From positions 1-64,000 of the forward strand of contig WBZZ01000699.1 in NCBI GenBank assembly GCA_019918135.1: a stretch of DNA of 64,000 bases, written 5' to 3'. Under the pieces are notes generated by a model that worked only from the letters and a program-made list of their open reading frames with translations, did not search any database and was not told where the DNA came from. This stretch comes from Paulinella micropora. Lineage: Eukaryota; Cercozoa; Imbricatea; Euglyphida; Paulinellidae. Numbering within the stretch: position 1 is the first letter of the stretch; each line of letters opens with the position of its first letter. The position numbers and the translations under genes are program-made. Positions 38,879 through 49,139 of this stretch are shown one piece after another.

Positions 38879-41800
38879 TTAGCTCCCTCTCGAGGCAGAG
38901 CCAGTCTCTTTGTAAGTAAAAACTATTTCTAGTACTCGTTCGCCCGCTGACGGGCCGGCGCCGGGGGTCGGGGCGAGAGCGTCGAGCGTCCTAGTAAAAT
39001 TTGCCGGGGCCGGTCTGACGAGGCAGGCTAAGTAGCATTGTAGCTGGTGTTCTTGCTTGACTAGGAACCAGATTTCACGCGGCCATGCTAGAGGTAGCGC
39101 GCTGCCGCCCCCCGGCGCTGCCGATTTGCTTTCAGTGACTTTGGTCTGGCAGGCTGCGCCAGCAAGCAAAACCACCTGGTAGGGGCTGGCCGCTTTCCCA
39201 GGCGTCGGGAATTCGCTGGAGTGCAGAGAGACCCGCGGGCCTAAGGGCACGTCCGTCAGGTGGGCAGTGTGCGGCTCCCACACGTGACCTAGCGCCGCGT
39301 AGCAAGCCAGTTTTCCAACCCGCCCCAGCAGCCCTGCCAAGCCAGGGGGGAGCTGCATGTCCTGGGGGTGGGCAACGCGGCCCTGATTGTTCCACTCGAG
39401 TTGCAGTGACAGCGCCTTGCCCGGCAGGTGGCGGGGCGCAAGCTGGGCGCGGGCCGTCCGGGCTAGGCGCGCCAGGGTTTCTTGAACCCTGACCAGGCGG
39501 GCTTCCCGCACATCTTGCCAGGGCACCCACCCCGGGCCCGCCAGGCACGCCCTACTGCAGCCGGGCGGAGTTTCCGCCTGCACATCCTTCCAACTGCTCA
39601 TTGGAGTCTTGGTCTTGTAGGCCTGGGGTGTCAGCCGACGGTAGACTCTTAGCCAAGGGCAGGCCCGGGGGCTGTAGCGCACGTAGAAAAGGCTATCCAG
39701 CCTCACCGGGACCTCCGTGCGTTCGTACCAGACCGCATCTCGCGGCGGGCCCGCGGCAAACCCCGCTTCGGAGTCCCATTGTTCCGGCAAGCAATCGCCC
39801 TGAGCCTGGGGCACCCAGAACCTGTCTTGTTCTCGGTAGCTTCGACCTGCGCACACAATCACTTCCGGCCACCAGCTTAGCGTTATGAGCAGGCGGCAGC
39901 GCCGAGCCAGCCCCTCGCCGCAGCCCGGACAGACGTCCCTGTCGCGGGGGGCCGTACTTTTAGTGACACCCCGCCCCCCCAACAGGGCCTGCCGCAGCTC
40001 CTCTAGAACTGTATAGCCCCCCCCCTGACGCACCTCCTCCTCTTCTCGGTGCTCTGTTCGCCCAGGGGCAACCGGGGAGGCCACGGCGCGCAGGCCCCCG
40101 CGGGGACCGCCGACCTTGCGCACCCCGCGCAGAAAAACCACGGCCTACACCATGCAAAGTTTCCCAGCAAGCTAGGTAGCTTTTCTGCACACTTGCGATT
40201 TGGCCTGACAAACCGTGATTTCTTGTGTGTGTCTTTAGCTTCGGCATCCAGGTTGCGCACCGCTTTGTAGTTATTATATTGCAGGTTATCGATTTCGCTC
40301 CAGTCCCTCCGCAGGTCGCAGAGGGGCTGGGGCTTGCTAATGTACGGCAGCCCCAACAAGTAAAGGAAGAATTGCCAGAAACGGCAATTTGGGCACGGCG
40401 CCCTCCGCCCGCGCTCGTCTTCCTGTAAGGTTTGGTAATGGTTGAGGTAAGCTCGATAGCCACGGTAAACCAGCGCGTGGTTTGCCAGCAGGTGAGCTAG
40501 CAGGGAGTCCAAGTGCTTTTGGCTCAGAATATCTATTTCTTGGATGCGTTCGTAGCGCTCCTCGATAAACCTCCGAGCCTGCTCCAACCAGCTGGCACGC
40601 ACCTGCCCCGGCGTATGCCGGATTAGGGGGAGGCTCCTACCGTCAACGTACTTTTGCACGAATAGTCCGACGGTCTTGGCCGCACGGCTTAGACACAAGG
40701 ATGGTGCCGAGGCGGCCCCACCCCGAACTTCCGGCTTGGGCAAGACCTGGATATTAAGGGCGCCTGATCCGCGCAGCGAGGGCGCGTCGTCTTCGTGCCC
40801 CGTGCCCAGGGTGGGCCAGAGCAAAAAATATTGCTTGCAGGGCGGGGCGCGGCGGAACAAGGGCACGGAACCTTGAAAATACTCCGGCACGCAAGGGTTT
40901 TCCTTGCCCTTGGAAACGCACCGCAACAACAGCCGGCAACTCAATCTCCCGCCCAACACTACACCACCAAGGGCCAGAGACCTGGGGCACGGACCTGGCT
41001 GTCTGAGATCGAGGTTGTCAGACAAGACCCACCAGCGTGCTGCATCTCCTTGGGGAGGATAAGAGCTAAACGTAAACTTGCGCGGCAGCGCACTGTTAGC
41101 CCAGGGTGGCAGCCGTTGTATTGCCACCGGTTCGTATCGCAGTCCGTACAGCCCCAGCGTCTGGTCACAGTCTATGCATATCTCGTCCTTGTTGTTAGAC
41201 AACTCAAGCACCAGCCAGTTGGGGGCCCCGGTCGCCAGGGCGAGCTGGCGCTGGGCCTGTTTCAAGAGCTGCGGGAGCTCGAAACCACTACCAGCCTGGG
41301 GGGCAGCCCCCATCTCAAAATCGACCTGCACAACCGCCAGCTCCTGCGACGCGCGGGTTACCCCCTTACAGTCCGCAGCCCAAGTTCGGTGAACGGCCTC
41401 AAAATCTGTCTTGACATGACAGGCTATCGCCGGCCGAGGGGCTAGTTTGAAATCTGCGTCGACAACCGCCGGGCCCGCTCCCGTTATACGGCGGCACAGC
41501 TCGTACAGAGAACAGCGAACGCAGAGCGTCTGGCAGGGATTGGCATATCCATCGCTTGACTCGACTACGTACGGCGCCAGGAGTTGCAGATCGCTGTCCC
41601 ACGTCTCTTCCTGTAATAAGTCTGGCCTGGACCGGGCTAGTGTTACTTTCTCGGTCCCGTTCTCAAGTTCAGACTGGGCTAGATGGTACGCCGGCAACTC
41701 GGTAGCTAGGAGGCCACACAGAGTTTCTTTTACATAAGGCCTCAAGAACCCGGGCCGGCGCAGAAGGTGATTTCCGGGGAGAGTCTCACAGTCACCAAGC

Positions 41801-41880
41801 TCCCCCGTCGTCAGCAAGGGGTGTTTGTATGTAAGTTCTTGAATTTGGTCTAACAGTGCCTCCAGGCCCGGACATGACAT
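38879..41880 (-). CDS. very large unknown protein (about 1000 aa), split by one frame change near 40020-40140
   Basis: ATG 41880 starts MSCPGLEALLDQIQELTYKH. About 620 codons run to a stop near 40003, and an overlapping frame carries on from about 40141 to TAA 38879. The second frame has no ATG at its start, and a G9 run at about 40018-40026 (minus-strand sense) would join them with one base change, so I treat them as one gene. Cysteine pairs (CQTLCVRCSLYELC, CPNCRFW, CPGCGEGLARRC) suggest zinc binding. Otherwise unrecognised: a large alpha/beta protein without signal peptide. If the sequence is exact, there are two overlapping genes. Confidence 0.6.
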
Positions 41881-42518
41881 GGCTGATGAGTAAGAATCTA
41901 AAGATTGCACTCTGTTTTACGAATCACAGGAAAGGAGAGAGCGGGTAGGTGGAGAAGAAGGAAAAAGAGCAGCCTTGCAAATCCAACTTTTGCCATCACC
42001 ATAAACAGGATGGGGGTTTAGGTGGAGAGAGGGAACGGAGGAGGGGGGGGGGGAGAGAGAGAGAATGCTGGAGGAAAAGTGAGAAGAAGGGAGGAGAGGG
42101 GAAGGGGAGGGGGAAGAGGAAGGGGAAGGGAGGGGAAAGGGGAAGGGGACGGGAGGAGAAAGAGGGAAGGGGACGAAAGGAGAAAGAGTGAAGGGGACGA
42201 GAGGAGAAAGAGGGAAGGGGACGAGAGGAGAAAGAGGGAAGGGGACAAGAGGAAAAGGAGGGAAGGGGAGGGGGGGAGGGGGGGGGGGGGGGGGTGCCTC
42301 CCCGCCCCTCCCCTCCTCTATCTTCCCTCTCCCACTCTCCCCCCCCCCCCCTCTTTCGCGTTCCGGCTTTGTGACACAAAAGGCCAGGAATCGTGCACAA
42401 AATCGCATTTGTTCAAAGGAAAAGCAAGACGGGTCTTTCTCGGGCTCTGTCGCGTTACTGAAAAAAGTCCTTTTATTCATTAGCAAAAAGCTCCTCACCG
42501 CAACAAAGGGAAAAAAGT
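41881..42518. other. divergent promoter region, purine-rich low complexity
   Basis: GGGGA/AGAGG-rich repeats (AGGAGAAAGAGGGAAGGGGACG repeats about four times at 42150-42245) flank G11 (42043) and G17 (42278-42294) runs. No gene is credible; apparent frames are low-complexity Ser/Pro or Gly/Arg. Confidence 0.6.
42278..42294. repeat. G17 homopolymer upstream of the histone-like gene
   Basis: About 225 bp before ATG 42519, followed by TGCCTCCCCGCCCC. Confidence 0.8.
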
Positions 42519-43060
42519 ATGGCTCGCACCAAGAAAGCGCTTGGAAGCCAATTCCATAGAAAGAAGCACTCTGGTGGCAGTGGAAAGCAGGCCACTGAAA
42601 AGGGCCTCAAGAAGAAGAAAAGCAAGTCGGCAAGTCGAATAGCGGCAAGTCCGCCCGAGAAAGCTCTACGAAAGAGAAAGAGGCTCGGCGCAGTGATTCT
42701 AGGAGCTCTTCCCAACCAGAAGAGAAGCGCAGAAGGCGCGTCATCAAACGCTACAGACTGCTCAATGCCGAATGCAACCGAGCACTGCGCATGAGCTCGA
42801 AGAAGCTGGCGCTCCGCCGCGCCCCCTTTCGGCGTCGCTTGATGCAAGAGCTGTTGCCCTCTGGTACGTTGAAGCGTTACAAAAAGTCGGCTCTGACGGC
42901 CATGATGGTCGTGGCCGAAGACTTTTTGCGAGCGCAGCTAGAACGCAGCAAACGGCTGGCGATCATGCAAGGGCAGCGTACTCTTCTGCCACGTCACTGG
43001 ACATTTGCCGAGGTGGAGCACATGGAAGAAATGCGTAGAAGAGGCACGCTCTTGGTGTGA
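42519..43060 (+). CDS. histone H3-like protein, one frameshift in the tail
   Basis: ATG 42519 opens MARTKK, the invariant H3 N-terminus, followed by RKKHSGGSGKQATEK, which parallels the K9-K23 part of the H3 tail. A one-base frame change somewhere in 42600-42720 leads to the histone fold: RVIKRYRLLNAECN (alpha-N), LALRRAPFRRRLMQEL (for ELLIRKLPFQRLVREI), SALTAMMVVAEDFLRAQLE (alpha-2) and RTLLPRHWTFAEVEHMEEMR (for VTIMPKDIQLARRIRG). The fold is complete; the tail is longer and more Ser/Lys-rich than in cellular H3. Ends TGA at 43058-43060, AATAAA follows at 43130. Predicted role: packaging viral DNA into nucleosome-like particles or interfering with host chromatin. Confidence 0.85.
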
Positions 43061-43129
43061 AAAATCTGTTCCACACTTACCCTACACCCCCCAATTGCCG
43101 CATTCTGTTTTTGTTTTCTTTTTTTAGTA

Positions 43130-43135
43130 AATAAA
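43130..43135 (+). terminator. AATAAA signal after the histone-like gene
   Basis: 70 bp past the stop, in GTAAATAAAACG. Confidence 0.45.
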
Positions 43136-43324
43136 ACGTCAAACCAGATGCTCTGAACCAGCAGAATTTGCAAGGTCTTGCACACAACCCCGGACCTAGC
43201 CGCCGGCGCAGCTCTGCCAAGCTAGGTGCGCTAGCAAAATCCGGCGCGACGCGCTTCATCTCTAGGATTTCGCAGTCAAACTCGATCGTTTCTAGACACG
43301 GACGTGCGGGGGTGAAAGGGGCGA

Positions 43325-43350
43325 GGGGGGGGGGGGGGGGCGCTCCCCCC
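43325..43350. repeat. G16-CGCT-C6 palindrome between histone and PARP genes
   Basis: About 120 bp upstream of ATG 43466. A second C12 run lies at 43397-43408, then a T-rich stretch to the start. Confidence 0.85.
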
Positions 43351-43465
43351 GCCCCATCTTCCTCCAACTAAAAACGATCTTTTATTGTGCCACGCACCCC
43401 CCCCCCCCTCTCTTTTTTTTCCCTTTTTTTTCTTTTTTCTTAAAATTTTTGTTTAAAAAAAAGTA

Positions 43466-44869
43466 ATGCGAGCAATGTCGGAGGACCAAATGCGTACACA
43501 AATAGCAGACAGCATCGATACAAAATACTGGAAACATATATCCCTGCGTGCTTTTAAGGCGCAGACCGTCGGCGATGATAAAGATTTGTTTATAGTCCTC
43601 TGTCATTATTTGTCGGACATACCCCACAAAAATTGCAAGTTCTGGGTCCCAGAGCTGCGGTTGAAGTGGTCGGGCGTGCCCGCGAGGGGTTTCTTTGCCG
43701 TGGAGCCCCGAATTTCCTTTGCGCTGAACCCCAGGGTTAGGGCCCACAGTGAACCAGGCCCTGCCCGAAAAATCTGCCGGAAGCTGACAGTGTCGTTCGC
43801 ACCAACAAGTCACGAATATCAGGCTGCGCTAAAGCTGGGGAAGTTGAAAACTATAGGGCAGATAGTCGCGCTTTGGCTCACCTCCTCCATGCGCCTATGC
43901 TACAATGAATTGCAATCTTGGACCCCCACTGGCGCTGCTGCTGCACCGGCGACGGCGGTCGTGCCGCCTCCCCGCCGCCAAACGGCCGTGCACTGGGGCT
44001 GGTACAACCCCGACGGCAGTGTGCGCTTTTTTAATCCAGAGCTTGAGGAAGTGATAGAAGCCGAGTTCCAGCGTCGCCTCGATGTTAGCGACGCCGCCTC
44101 CCGCGTGGCGCAGGGGAACCTGCTTTTTTCTGTCCAAGGCAATCATTATGAACTGGATTTTGGCCAGGCCAAGGTTACCAGCAAACAGAACGGGACAGAA
44201 CGCGAGGCGCGGCGCTTCGAGGTCTCAACGGTGCGCGTCGGCGCCGGGAACTGCCACTGGCTAGAGCCGACGCCGGCGGACGGGCGGCAGGAAGAGGAGG
44301 GAAAGGTCTTAGCAGCTTTTGAGCAATCCTTGGGGGCAGACGCCGTCGTGGCTGGGCTCGAGCGCGTGAACCGCCCCTCCCTAACAAGGCTTTTCCAAGC
44401 CACCAAAGAGCTGCTCAAGGAACAGGGACCAGTGGAGGAAAAGATTCTTTTCCACGGCACCCAGGACATTCACGTAGAATCGATCTTACGAAACGGCTTG
44501 CTGCCCAAATTCTGCGTCAGAAAAAAATACGGGCACGGGGTCTACTTTGCAACAGAACCCAAAGACACCTTATTCTATAGCTCGCCGGGCCACGACGGGC
44601 TTTACACGGTGCTGGCCTGTCGCGTCCTGGTCGCCCCCGCTGTTGTACCCCCACGTCCGGACCTCCGCGTGATCTACAAGCCAGGGAGTAAGAGCGCCGT
44701 CTACGCCAACTTTGTCGATAAGCTACAAAATCCCAGCGTGTATGTGTCGACGCATGACCACCAGGCTCTACCCATTTACTTGATCCGCTACAGATTGCAA
44801 CCTGCCTGGTTTGACAAACAGCTGCAGCTGAGCTTTAACCCGCCTTCCTCTTCCTCGGACACAAGATAA
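43466..44869 (+). CDS. WWE-domain ADP-ribosyltransferase (PARP family, mono-ART type)
   Basis: ATG 43466 gives 467 aa. Residues 1-150: unrecognised N-terminal domain. About 173-250: WWE domain (HWGWYNPDGSVRFFNPE through HYELDF), which in cellular proteins binds ADP-ribose chains. About 315-455: PARP catalytic domain with LFHGT (triad His), YGHGVYFA (triad Tyr) and the C-terminal HDHQALPIYLIRY, close to the HDTQALPTHLI of the PARP10-15 group. The third triad position does not appear to be Glu, so mono-ADP-ribosylation rather than chain formation is expected. Domain order resembles PARP11-like proteins. Intact, TAA stop, AATAAA at 44883. Likely role (inference): modifying host or viral chromatin or antiviral factors. 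Confidence 0.85.
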   Translation: MRAMSEDQMRTQIADSIDTKYWKHISLRAFKAQTVGDDKDLFIVLCHYLSDIPHKNCKFWVPELRLKWSGVPARGFFAVEPRISFALNPRVRAHSEPGPARKICRKLTVSFAPTSHEYQAALKLGKLKTIGQIVALWLTSSMRLCYNELQSWTPTGAAAAPATAVVPPPRRQTAVHWGWYNPDGSVRFFNPELEEVIEAEFQRRLDVSDAASRVAQGNLLFSVQGNHYELDFGQAKVTSKQNGTEREARRFEVSTVRVGAGNCHWLEPTPADGRQEEEGKVLAAFEQSLGADAVVAGLERVNRPSLTRLFQATKELLKEQGPVEEKILFHGTQDIHVESILRNGLLPKFCVRKKYGHGVYFATEPKDTLFYSSPGHDGLYTVLACRVLVAPAVVPPRPDLRVIYKPGSKSAVYANFVDKLQNPSVYVSTHDHQALPIYLIRYRLQPAWFDKQLQLSFNPPSSSSDTR

Positions 44870-44882
44870 AAAAAATGATTTT

Positions 44883-44888
44883 AATAAA
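44883..44888 (+). terminator. AATAAA signal after the PARP gene
   Basis: 14 bp past the stop. Confidence 0.5.
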
Positions 44889-44910
44889 TACTAACGCTAT
44901 GAGAGAGAGA

Positions 44911-44935
44911 GGGGGGGGGGCGCCCCCCCCCCCCC
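44911..44935. repeat. G10-CGC-C13 palindrome
   Basis: Between PARP and the cysteine-rich gene, about 100 bp upstream of ATG 45036. A TATA-like ATACAATATAAG sits at about 45001, 30 bp before that ATG. Confidence 0.8.
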
Positions 44936-45035
44936 AGCGCCTTGTTTGGTTTGTTCTTTTTGGCTTTCTTTCCTTTGCTCCTCTTCCATTTGTCGGGGGG
45001 ATACAATATAAGAAGACCAGCTACAACCAGCACCG

Positions 45036-45872
45036 ATGTTGCTCTTTCTGCTGCTAGTCCGACCTTTGTGGGCAAGTTGCGACTGCGCCGGCTGCGCAGG
45101 CGCGATAACCGTGAGCGACCCTGCCTGGCTTCCCGCGCCCAGCGCCTGCTCTGGCCAGAACGAAGCTTTGGTCGTGACTGAACTGCGCGTTGCTTCGACG
45201 GACGGTTCTATTTTCGACGTGACAAGCTGGGTGAATTCAAGCCAGCTGCAGTATTATACTGCTCTGAGCGACGCCGGTGTGACATGCTTCAACAAGGCGC
45301 TCGGGCTGGACATCGACATCGGCATCACGGCTGACATGCGCCCCCAAGTCACGTGTCGCAACAGCGTGCTTAGCTGCCCCTTGGTTTACGACCTCCAATA
45401 CGCCTGTCGCAAGCTAGAAGCCTGCCCCTGCCCCGCCTGCAATCACAACCTGTCTGTGGCCGCGGGCGGTTTTCAGAAACTCAGCCCTGACCTTGACTGT
45501 AAGGATGGAGTCTTAATCGAACAACTGCAGGTTCGGTCACTGAATGCGGGGCGCACGCTGTACCCTGACCAGTTTATCATGTACGTACAAACAGATCCTG
45601 ATCCACAGGCGGATTTGTATCTAACAGGACCATCGTGTCCAGACCCGAGCTCCTGCTTCTCTTGCAGCAAACTTGGTCGCGAGTATATGAATAGCTCCAA
45701 TATCTACGTGTTTTTCCATTGCCAGAACGCAGAACACCCCTGCCTCCTTGAGTACGTGGGCAAGGCGCATTGTCGCGACCTAGCCGTCGCAACCAGCGAC
45801 GCTAGGCCCCTTAAACCCCGCGCGTGGTTGCTGGCGCTTGCAATGATTAGCTTGTCAATGTTTTTTAACTAA
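45036..45872 (+). CDS. cysteine-rich type I membrane (surface) protein
   Basis: ATG 45036 starts with a signal peptide (MLLFLLLVRPLWASC). The mature part of about 235 residues has over 20 cysteines, many in close pairs (CDCAGCAG, CPCPAC, CFSCSKL), suggesting a disulphide-bonded ectodomain. Possible N-glycosylation sites include NSS and NLS. The C-terminal helix AWLLALAMISLSMFF would anchor it, leaving almost no cytoplasmic tail. 278 aa, TAA stop, partly overlapping the 3' end of the minus-strand gene. Probably virion- or cell-surface exposed. No family recognised. Confidence 0.75.
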   Translation: MLLFLLLVRPLWASCDCAGCAGAITVSDPAWLPAPSACSGQNEALVVTELRVASTDGSIFDVTSWVNSSQLQYYTALSDAGVTCFNKALGLDIDIGITADMRPQVTCRNSVLSCPLVYDLQYACRKLEACPCPACNHNLSVAAGGFQKLSPDLDCKDGVLIEQLQVRSLNAGRTLYPDQFIMYVQTDPDPQADLYLTGPSCPDPSSCFSCSKLGREYMNSSNIYVFFHCQNAEHPCLLEYVGKAHCRDLAVATSDARPLKPRAWLLALAMISLSMFFN

Positions 45873-47843
45873 AAAGCTTTTTTTTTTTCTGCACTTTGAA
45901 CTTTTACACCAATCTGTGGAAGGAAGTGTGAGCTTGGGAAGTTTAGTGCTGCTGAAATCCAAGTCCGCCTCTGTGCAGCTGAAGCCTTCGGCAACGGCAA
46001 AGTCGCAAAGCTTTCCGCAATTTTTAAATTCAATTTTGAGAGAACCGTGGACTTTCCATTCGGCGGGCAAGCTTACATACTTTAGGGCGGGCAGTGCCCT
46101 CAGGTTTAAATTCAGAGACTTACAATCCAAAACCCCTGTAAAAACGAGCTCGGTCAGCCCTGGACAGCCCTCGATGCTCACCGTGATGTTCTCGTGAGCC
46201 GCCCAGCTCGCGGGGAAACGTAGCGATTTTAAAAGAGACAAAATTTTGAGCTTAAGGATTGCCGATTCACATTTCCACTCGTTGGCCACCTCGGCCTTGA
46301 GTTCCGAACAAAGTCGGAGGTCGGCCAGTTGCTTACAATCGAGTATCTCAATTGTCATGGCTTCTTTCACCTCCCAGCGCGCTGGAAACCGTACAGATCC
46401 TAAACCGTCCAAACCAGCAGCAAGTCTGAGACGTGCCGTTTGCGAAACGAGGTTTTGCGCCAGCTTGATTTTTGTTAAACTGCTGCAATCCTCGACGGTA
46501 AGCCCCAAGTGTTGCGCCGCACTGAGCTTACTGGGCAGTCTAAGGCTGCCTAGACTATAAAGAGAACGCAGCACCACGTCTACGTTGTTTTTCGCACACA
46601 AGCGTGTTAAATCGATTTTTTCGACAGAACACAACTCGATATGCACGCCGATCTCGTGCAGTATTTTCCACTCAAGGGGTAGGCTAAAGCTTTCAATGGC
46701 CAAATCGTAGAAATATATTTTGGCCACATCAGCATAAAGACAGGACGGCAACGTTACTTTTTTTAGTTTGTCACAGTTGACGATCCGCCACGAGGCATGC
46801 CCCACCCGCTCTGCGGGCTTCCTTAGGATGTGCTCAAAGGTCTTTAGGCGACAGTTTGTCACGGCAAGTTTGTAGCTGCCCGCTGTGGTGACTTGCATAC
46901 AATTAACCTCAGATGAACCTAAACCTACGCTTAAACTTAGAGGTTGTGCGTTGTCTGCCGCAGCGGATACCTCGATGCACCGTAGCGCCAGGCAGTTCAT
47001 CACTTCGAGGCAGGTATTGGGGCTGCCAGCCTCACGGGCGCCACCGCCGACAGCGGGCTGCTTCCAGGCCAAATGTTCTAACATCGGGCTCTCGGTTATT
47101 TTTATGGCCGAGTTCTCTCCTACATTGACGCTGCTTAAGCCAAAGGAGAGATAATTGGTCGTGGCACCCGTTACCCGCAGCGTTTCCTTTTGTTTGAGCT
47201 CCAGCGCGAGATCCCGCAGGCACAGGTGCAAACATCGAGGAAGCCGCGCAAAATCAAAGAGTGGCATGTTCACCGTGGTCAGCGTCCCCCAGTGCGCAGC
47301 TTGCCGCCCCGTGCAGGAAACGACTAGCCTCTTAAGAATGATACCGGGCTCGGGCTCGCTTGGCACAAGAGCCCTCACCGCCTTTCCCATTGCTTCCCAC
47401 GGCCACGGGGCAACCCCGCCAGCTGTTTGTGCCAGTTCGGAAGTGATATTAGCAAGAGGCAAGGGGAACAGCCTTAGACTTAGTTTGGCTATTCTTAGCT
47501 CTTCTACCACACTATCCCATTCCTTGTCGTCCGTCAGCCTGAGATCACTAGTCAGATACCCAACCGTCTTCCCGTACATTATACCAATTACCTTCTCTTG
47601 CCAGTTTTGCTCGAAGAATTCACTCTTTAGTTTGTTGAGCTCCGAGTTTGGTTCTTTGAAGTAGCGCCACGCCAGATAGCAAGCCATTAGCGTGCATTTC
47701 CTCTCTTGGACCTGTAGGAGGCGGTGGTTCTTACTAGGCAAGCTCCGGTTGGTTGTAGAAAGAAGAGCTCTGTCCTGATCGCCAAGGAATTTTTCGAGCA
47801 TTTCAGTAAGGTCATTGCATTCCCAATACCGCCTGCCGGACAT
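45855..47843 (-). CDS. F-box-like protein with GWKIQ/C-L leucine-rich-like repeats (662 aa)
   Basis: ATG 47843 starts MSGRRYWECNDLTEM. Residues 8-40 (LTEMLEKFLGDQDRALLSTT, NRSL) resemble an F-box. The rest is a solenoid of repeats of about 55 residues with strands of LGLTVEDCSSLTKIKL, VTVSIEGCPGLTELVF and LKIEFKNCGKLCDFAV form, ending in LPSTDWCKS. It is the only complete member of a family whose pieces lie at 18176-18762, 34793-35577 and (N-terminus) 49610-49760. The stop is TGA. By analogy a substrate adaptor for ubiquitin ligase; inference only. Confidence 0.7.
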   Translation of the reverse strand: MSGRRYWECNDLTEMLEKFLGDQDRALLSTTNRSLPSKNHRLLQVQERKCTLMACYLAWRYFKEPNSELNKLKSEFFEQNWQEKVIGIMYGKTVGYLTSDLRLTDDKEWDSVVEELRIAKLSLRLFPLPLANITSELAQTAGGVAPWPWEAMGKAVRALVPSEPEPGIILKRLVVSCTGRQAAHWGTLTTVNMPLFDFARLPRCLHLCLRDLALELKQKETLRVTGATTNYLSFGLSSVNVGENSAIKITESPMLEHLAWKQPAVGGGAREAGSPNTCLEVMNCLALRCIEVSAAADNAQPLSLSVGLGSSEVNCMQVTTAGSYKLAVTNCRLKTFEHILRKPAERVGHASWRIVNCDKLKKVTLPSCLYADVAKIYFYDLAIESFSLPLEWKILHEIGVHIELCSVEKIDLTRLCAKNNVDVVLRSLYSLGSLRLPSKLSAAQHLGLTVEDCSSLTKIKLAQNLVSQTARLRLAAGLDGLGSVRFPARWEVKEAMTIEILDCKQLADLRLCSELKAEVANEWKCESAILKLKILSLLKSLRFPASWAAHENITVSIEGCPGLTELVFTGVLDCKSLNLNLRALPALKYVSLPAEWKVHGSLKIEFKNCGKLCDFAVAEGFSCTEADLDFSSTKLPKLTLPSTDWCKSSKCRKKKSFLVKKH

Positions 47844-48245
47844 CGCACCTGCCCCCGTGTTTGGCAGATTCAACTTTGCTAATTTACACCACAGTAACTA
47901 GCAAATGAACGAGAGTACAAGGACTCCCGCGAAAAAAAACGCGCGCCAAATTTTTTTTTGCTGCGCAAATGACAAGTCTTGCGCACTCCATCCCCCTTCT
48001 AAGAGAGGAGGGAGCGGGAAGATAGGAGGGAGGGGGAGAGAAGGGGGAGAGGGGAGAAAGGGAAGCGGAGGAAAAAAGGGGGAAGGGAAGAGAACAGGGG
48101 CGCCCGTCTCCCCTCTTCCCTCCTTTCCCCTCTTCCCTCCTTTCCCCTCCCCTTTTTTTTCCAAACAGGATTTTTCTCTTTCTCTTTTTCTCTTCCTTTT
48201 TTTTGCACGAAATTTGTCGCCAAATTTTGCGTATATGCGTGCCTG
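47844..48245. other. intergenic, low complexity plus inverted repeat
   Basis: Purine- then pyrimidine-rich tracts and an AAATTTGTCGCCAAATTTT inverted repeat at 48210-48227. No gene seen. Confidence 0.55.
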
Positions 48246-48247
48246 AA

Positions 48248-48311
48248 TGATATGGCCGAAAAAGGCAGTATTGCCAGAAAAGCCTGAAACGCTGCCTTTT
48301 TGGCCATATCA
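48248..48311. repeat. 64-bp hairpin repeat, copy 1
   Basis: Arms TGATATGGCCGAAAAAGGCAG and CTGCCTTTTTGGCCATATCA surround TATTGCCAGAAAAGCCTGA. The mirror arms match with one base bulged. Confidence 0.85.
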
Positions 48312-48319
48312 CATGCACA

Positions 48320-48720
48320 AACCGGCTTAGGGGGCTCAGGGGGGAAAAGAAGAGAAAAAAAGGTGGAGAGGCGCCCCCCCCCCCCTCTGTGGGCTCCAAA
48401 AAAACGTTTATTTATTTTTGCTCCTCCTTCAGCTCGTGCCGGCGGGGCAGGTTTCTCAGTGTCAAGTATAAGACTTTGTCGAGCTTTAATCACAAAAAAT
48501 TCATACATTCTTGACGCGCCCGCTTCCCCGGTGCCAAGATAAAAACCTTGTAAGATTAAAACCTTGTCAGGGATTCTTTTATTAATTTTTTCGTGTAAAT
48601 TCTTAGCGCACCCCGGCCCTTCTTTCCCTCTCCCTCTCCCAGTTCTGTGGCAATGACAGCTCGTGTTTCCTTCAAGTTTCCGTCTTAGTTTTCAGTGCCG
48701 AGATTAAAACTATGACAAGT
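48320..48720. repeat. long direct repeat, unit 1 (unit 2 at 49140-49520)
   Basis: Shared order: GGCTCAGGGGG, a GGCGCCCCCC run, CTCTGTGGGCTCC, CTTCAGCTCGTGC, GTCAAGTATAAGACTTTG, ATTCATACATTCTTGACGC, AGGGATTCTTTTATT, TTCTTAGCGC. Partial third copy at about 51507-51690. Confidence 0.8.
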
Positions 48721-49139
48721 TTTTAATACCCCTCCCCCTTCGGAGAGAAGAGGGAACGGAAGATAGGGGAGATGGGGAGACTCTGAAGGGGGAGGGTGGG
48801 GGGGGGGGGGGGGAGAAAAGAGAGCGGAGGAAAAAAGGGGGAAGGGAAGAGAACGGGGGCGCCCCTCTTTCTTCCCTCTCCCCTCTTCCCTCCGTTCTTC
48901 CTCCCCTTCTTTTTCAAACAGGCTTTTTCTCTTTCTCGCTTCTTTTTTTGCACAAATCTGTCGCCAAATTTACGCATGTGCGCGCCCTGAGTCTCGACAA
49001 AGAAGAAAGGAGAGGGGGGGGGGGGGGGGGCGCCTGGCATTGGGGAGAGGGGGGGCTTAGTTGAGGCGTTTCATATATTTTTTTCGGTAGCTTCTGCACT
49101 CTCTCTCTCCCCTTCCCCTTCCCCTGTTCTTTGAGCCCC
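48721..49139. other. repeat-rich intergenic stretch
   Basis: G17-type runs at about 48797 and 49014, an AAATCTGTCGCCAAATTT inverted repeat (48954), purine-rich tracts. No gene seen. Confidence 0.5.

Noticed and set aside
41917..42559. Frames of 120-190 codons on both strands
   Set aside because: Pure low-complexity Ser/Pro/Phe or Gly/Arg/Glu translation of purine-rich repeats.
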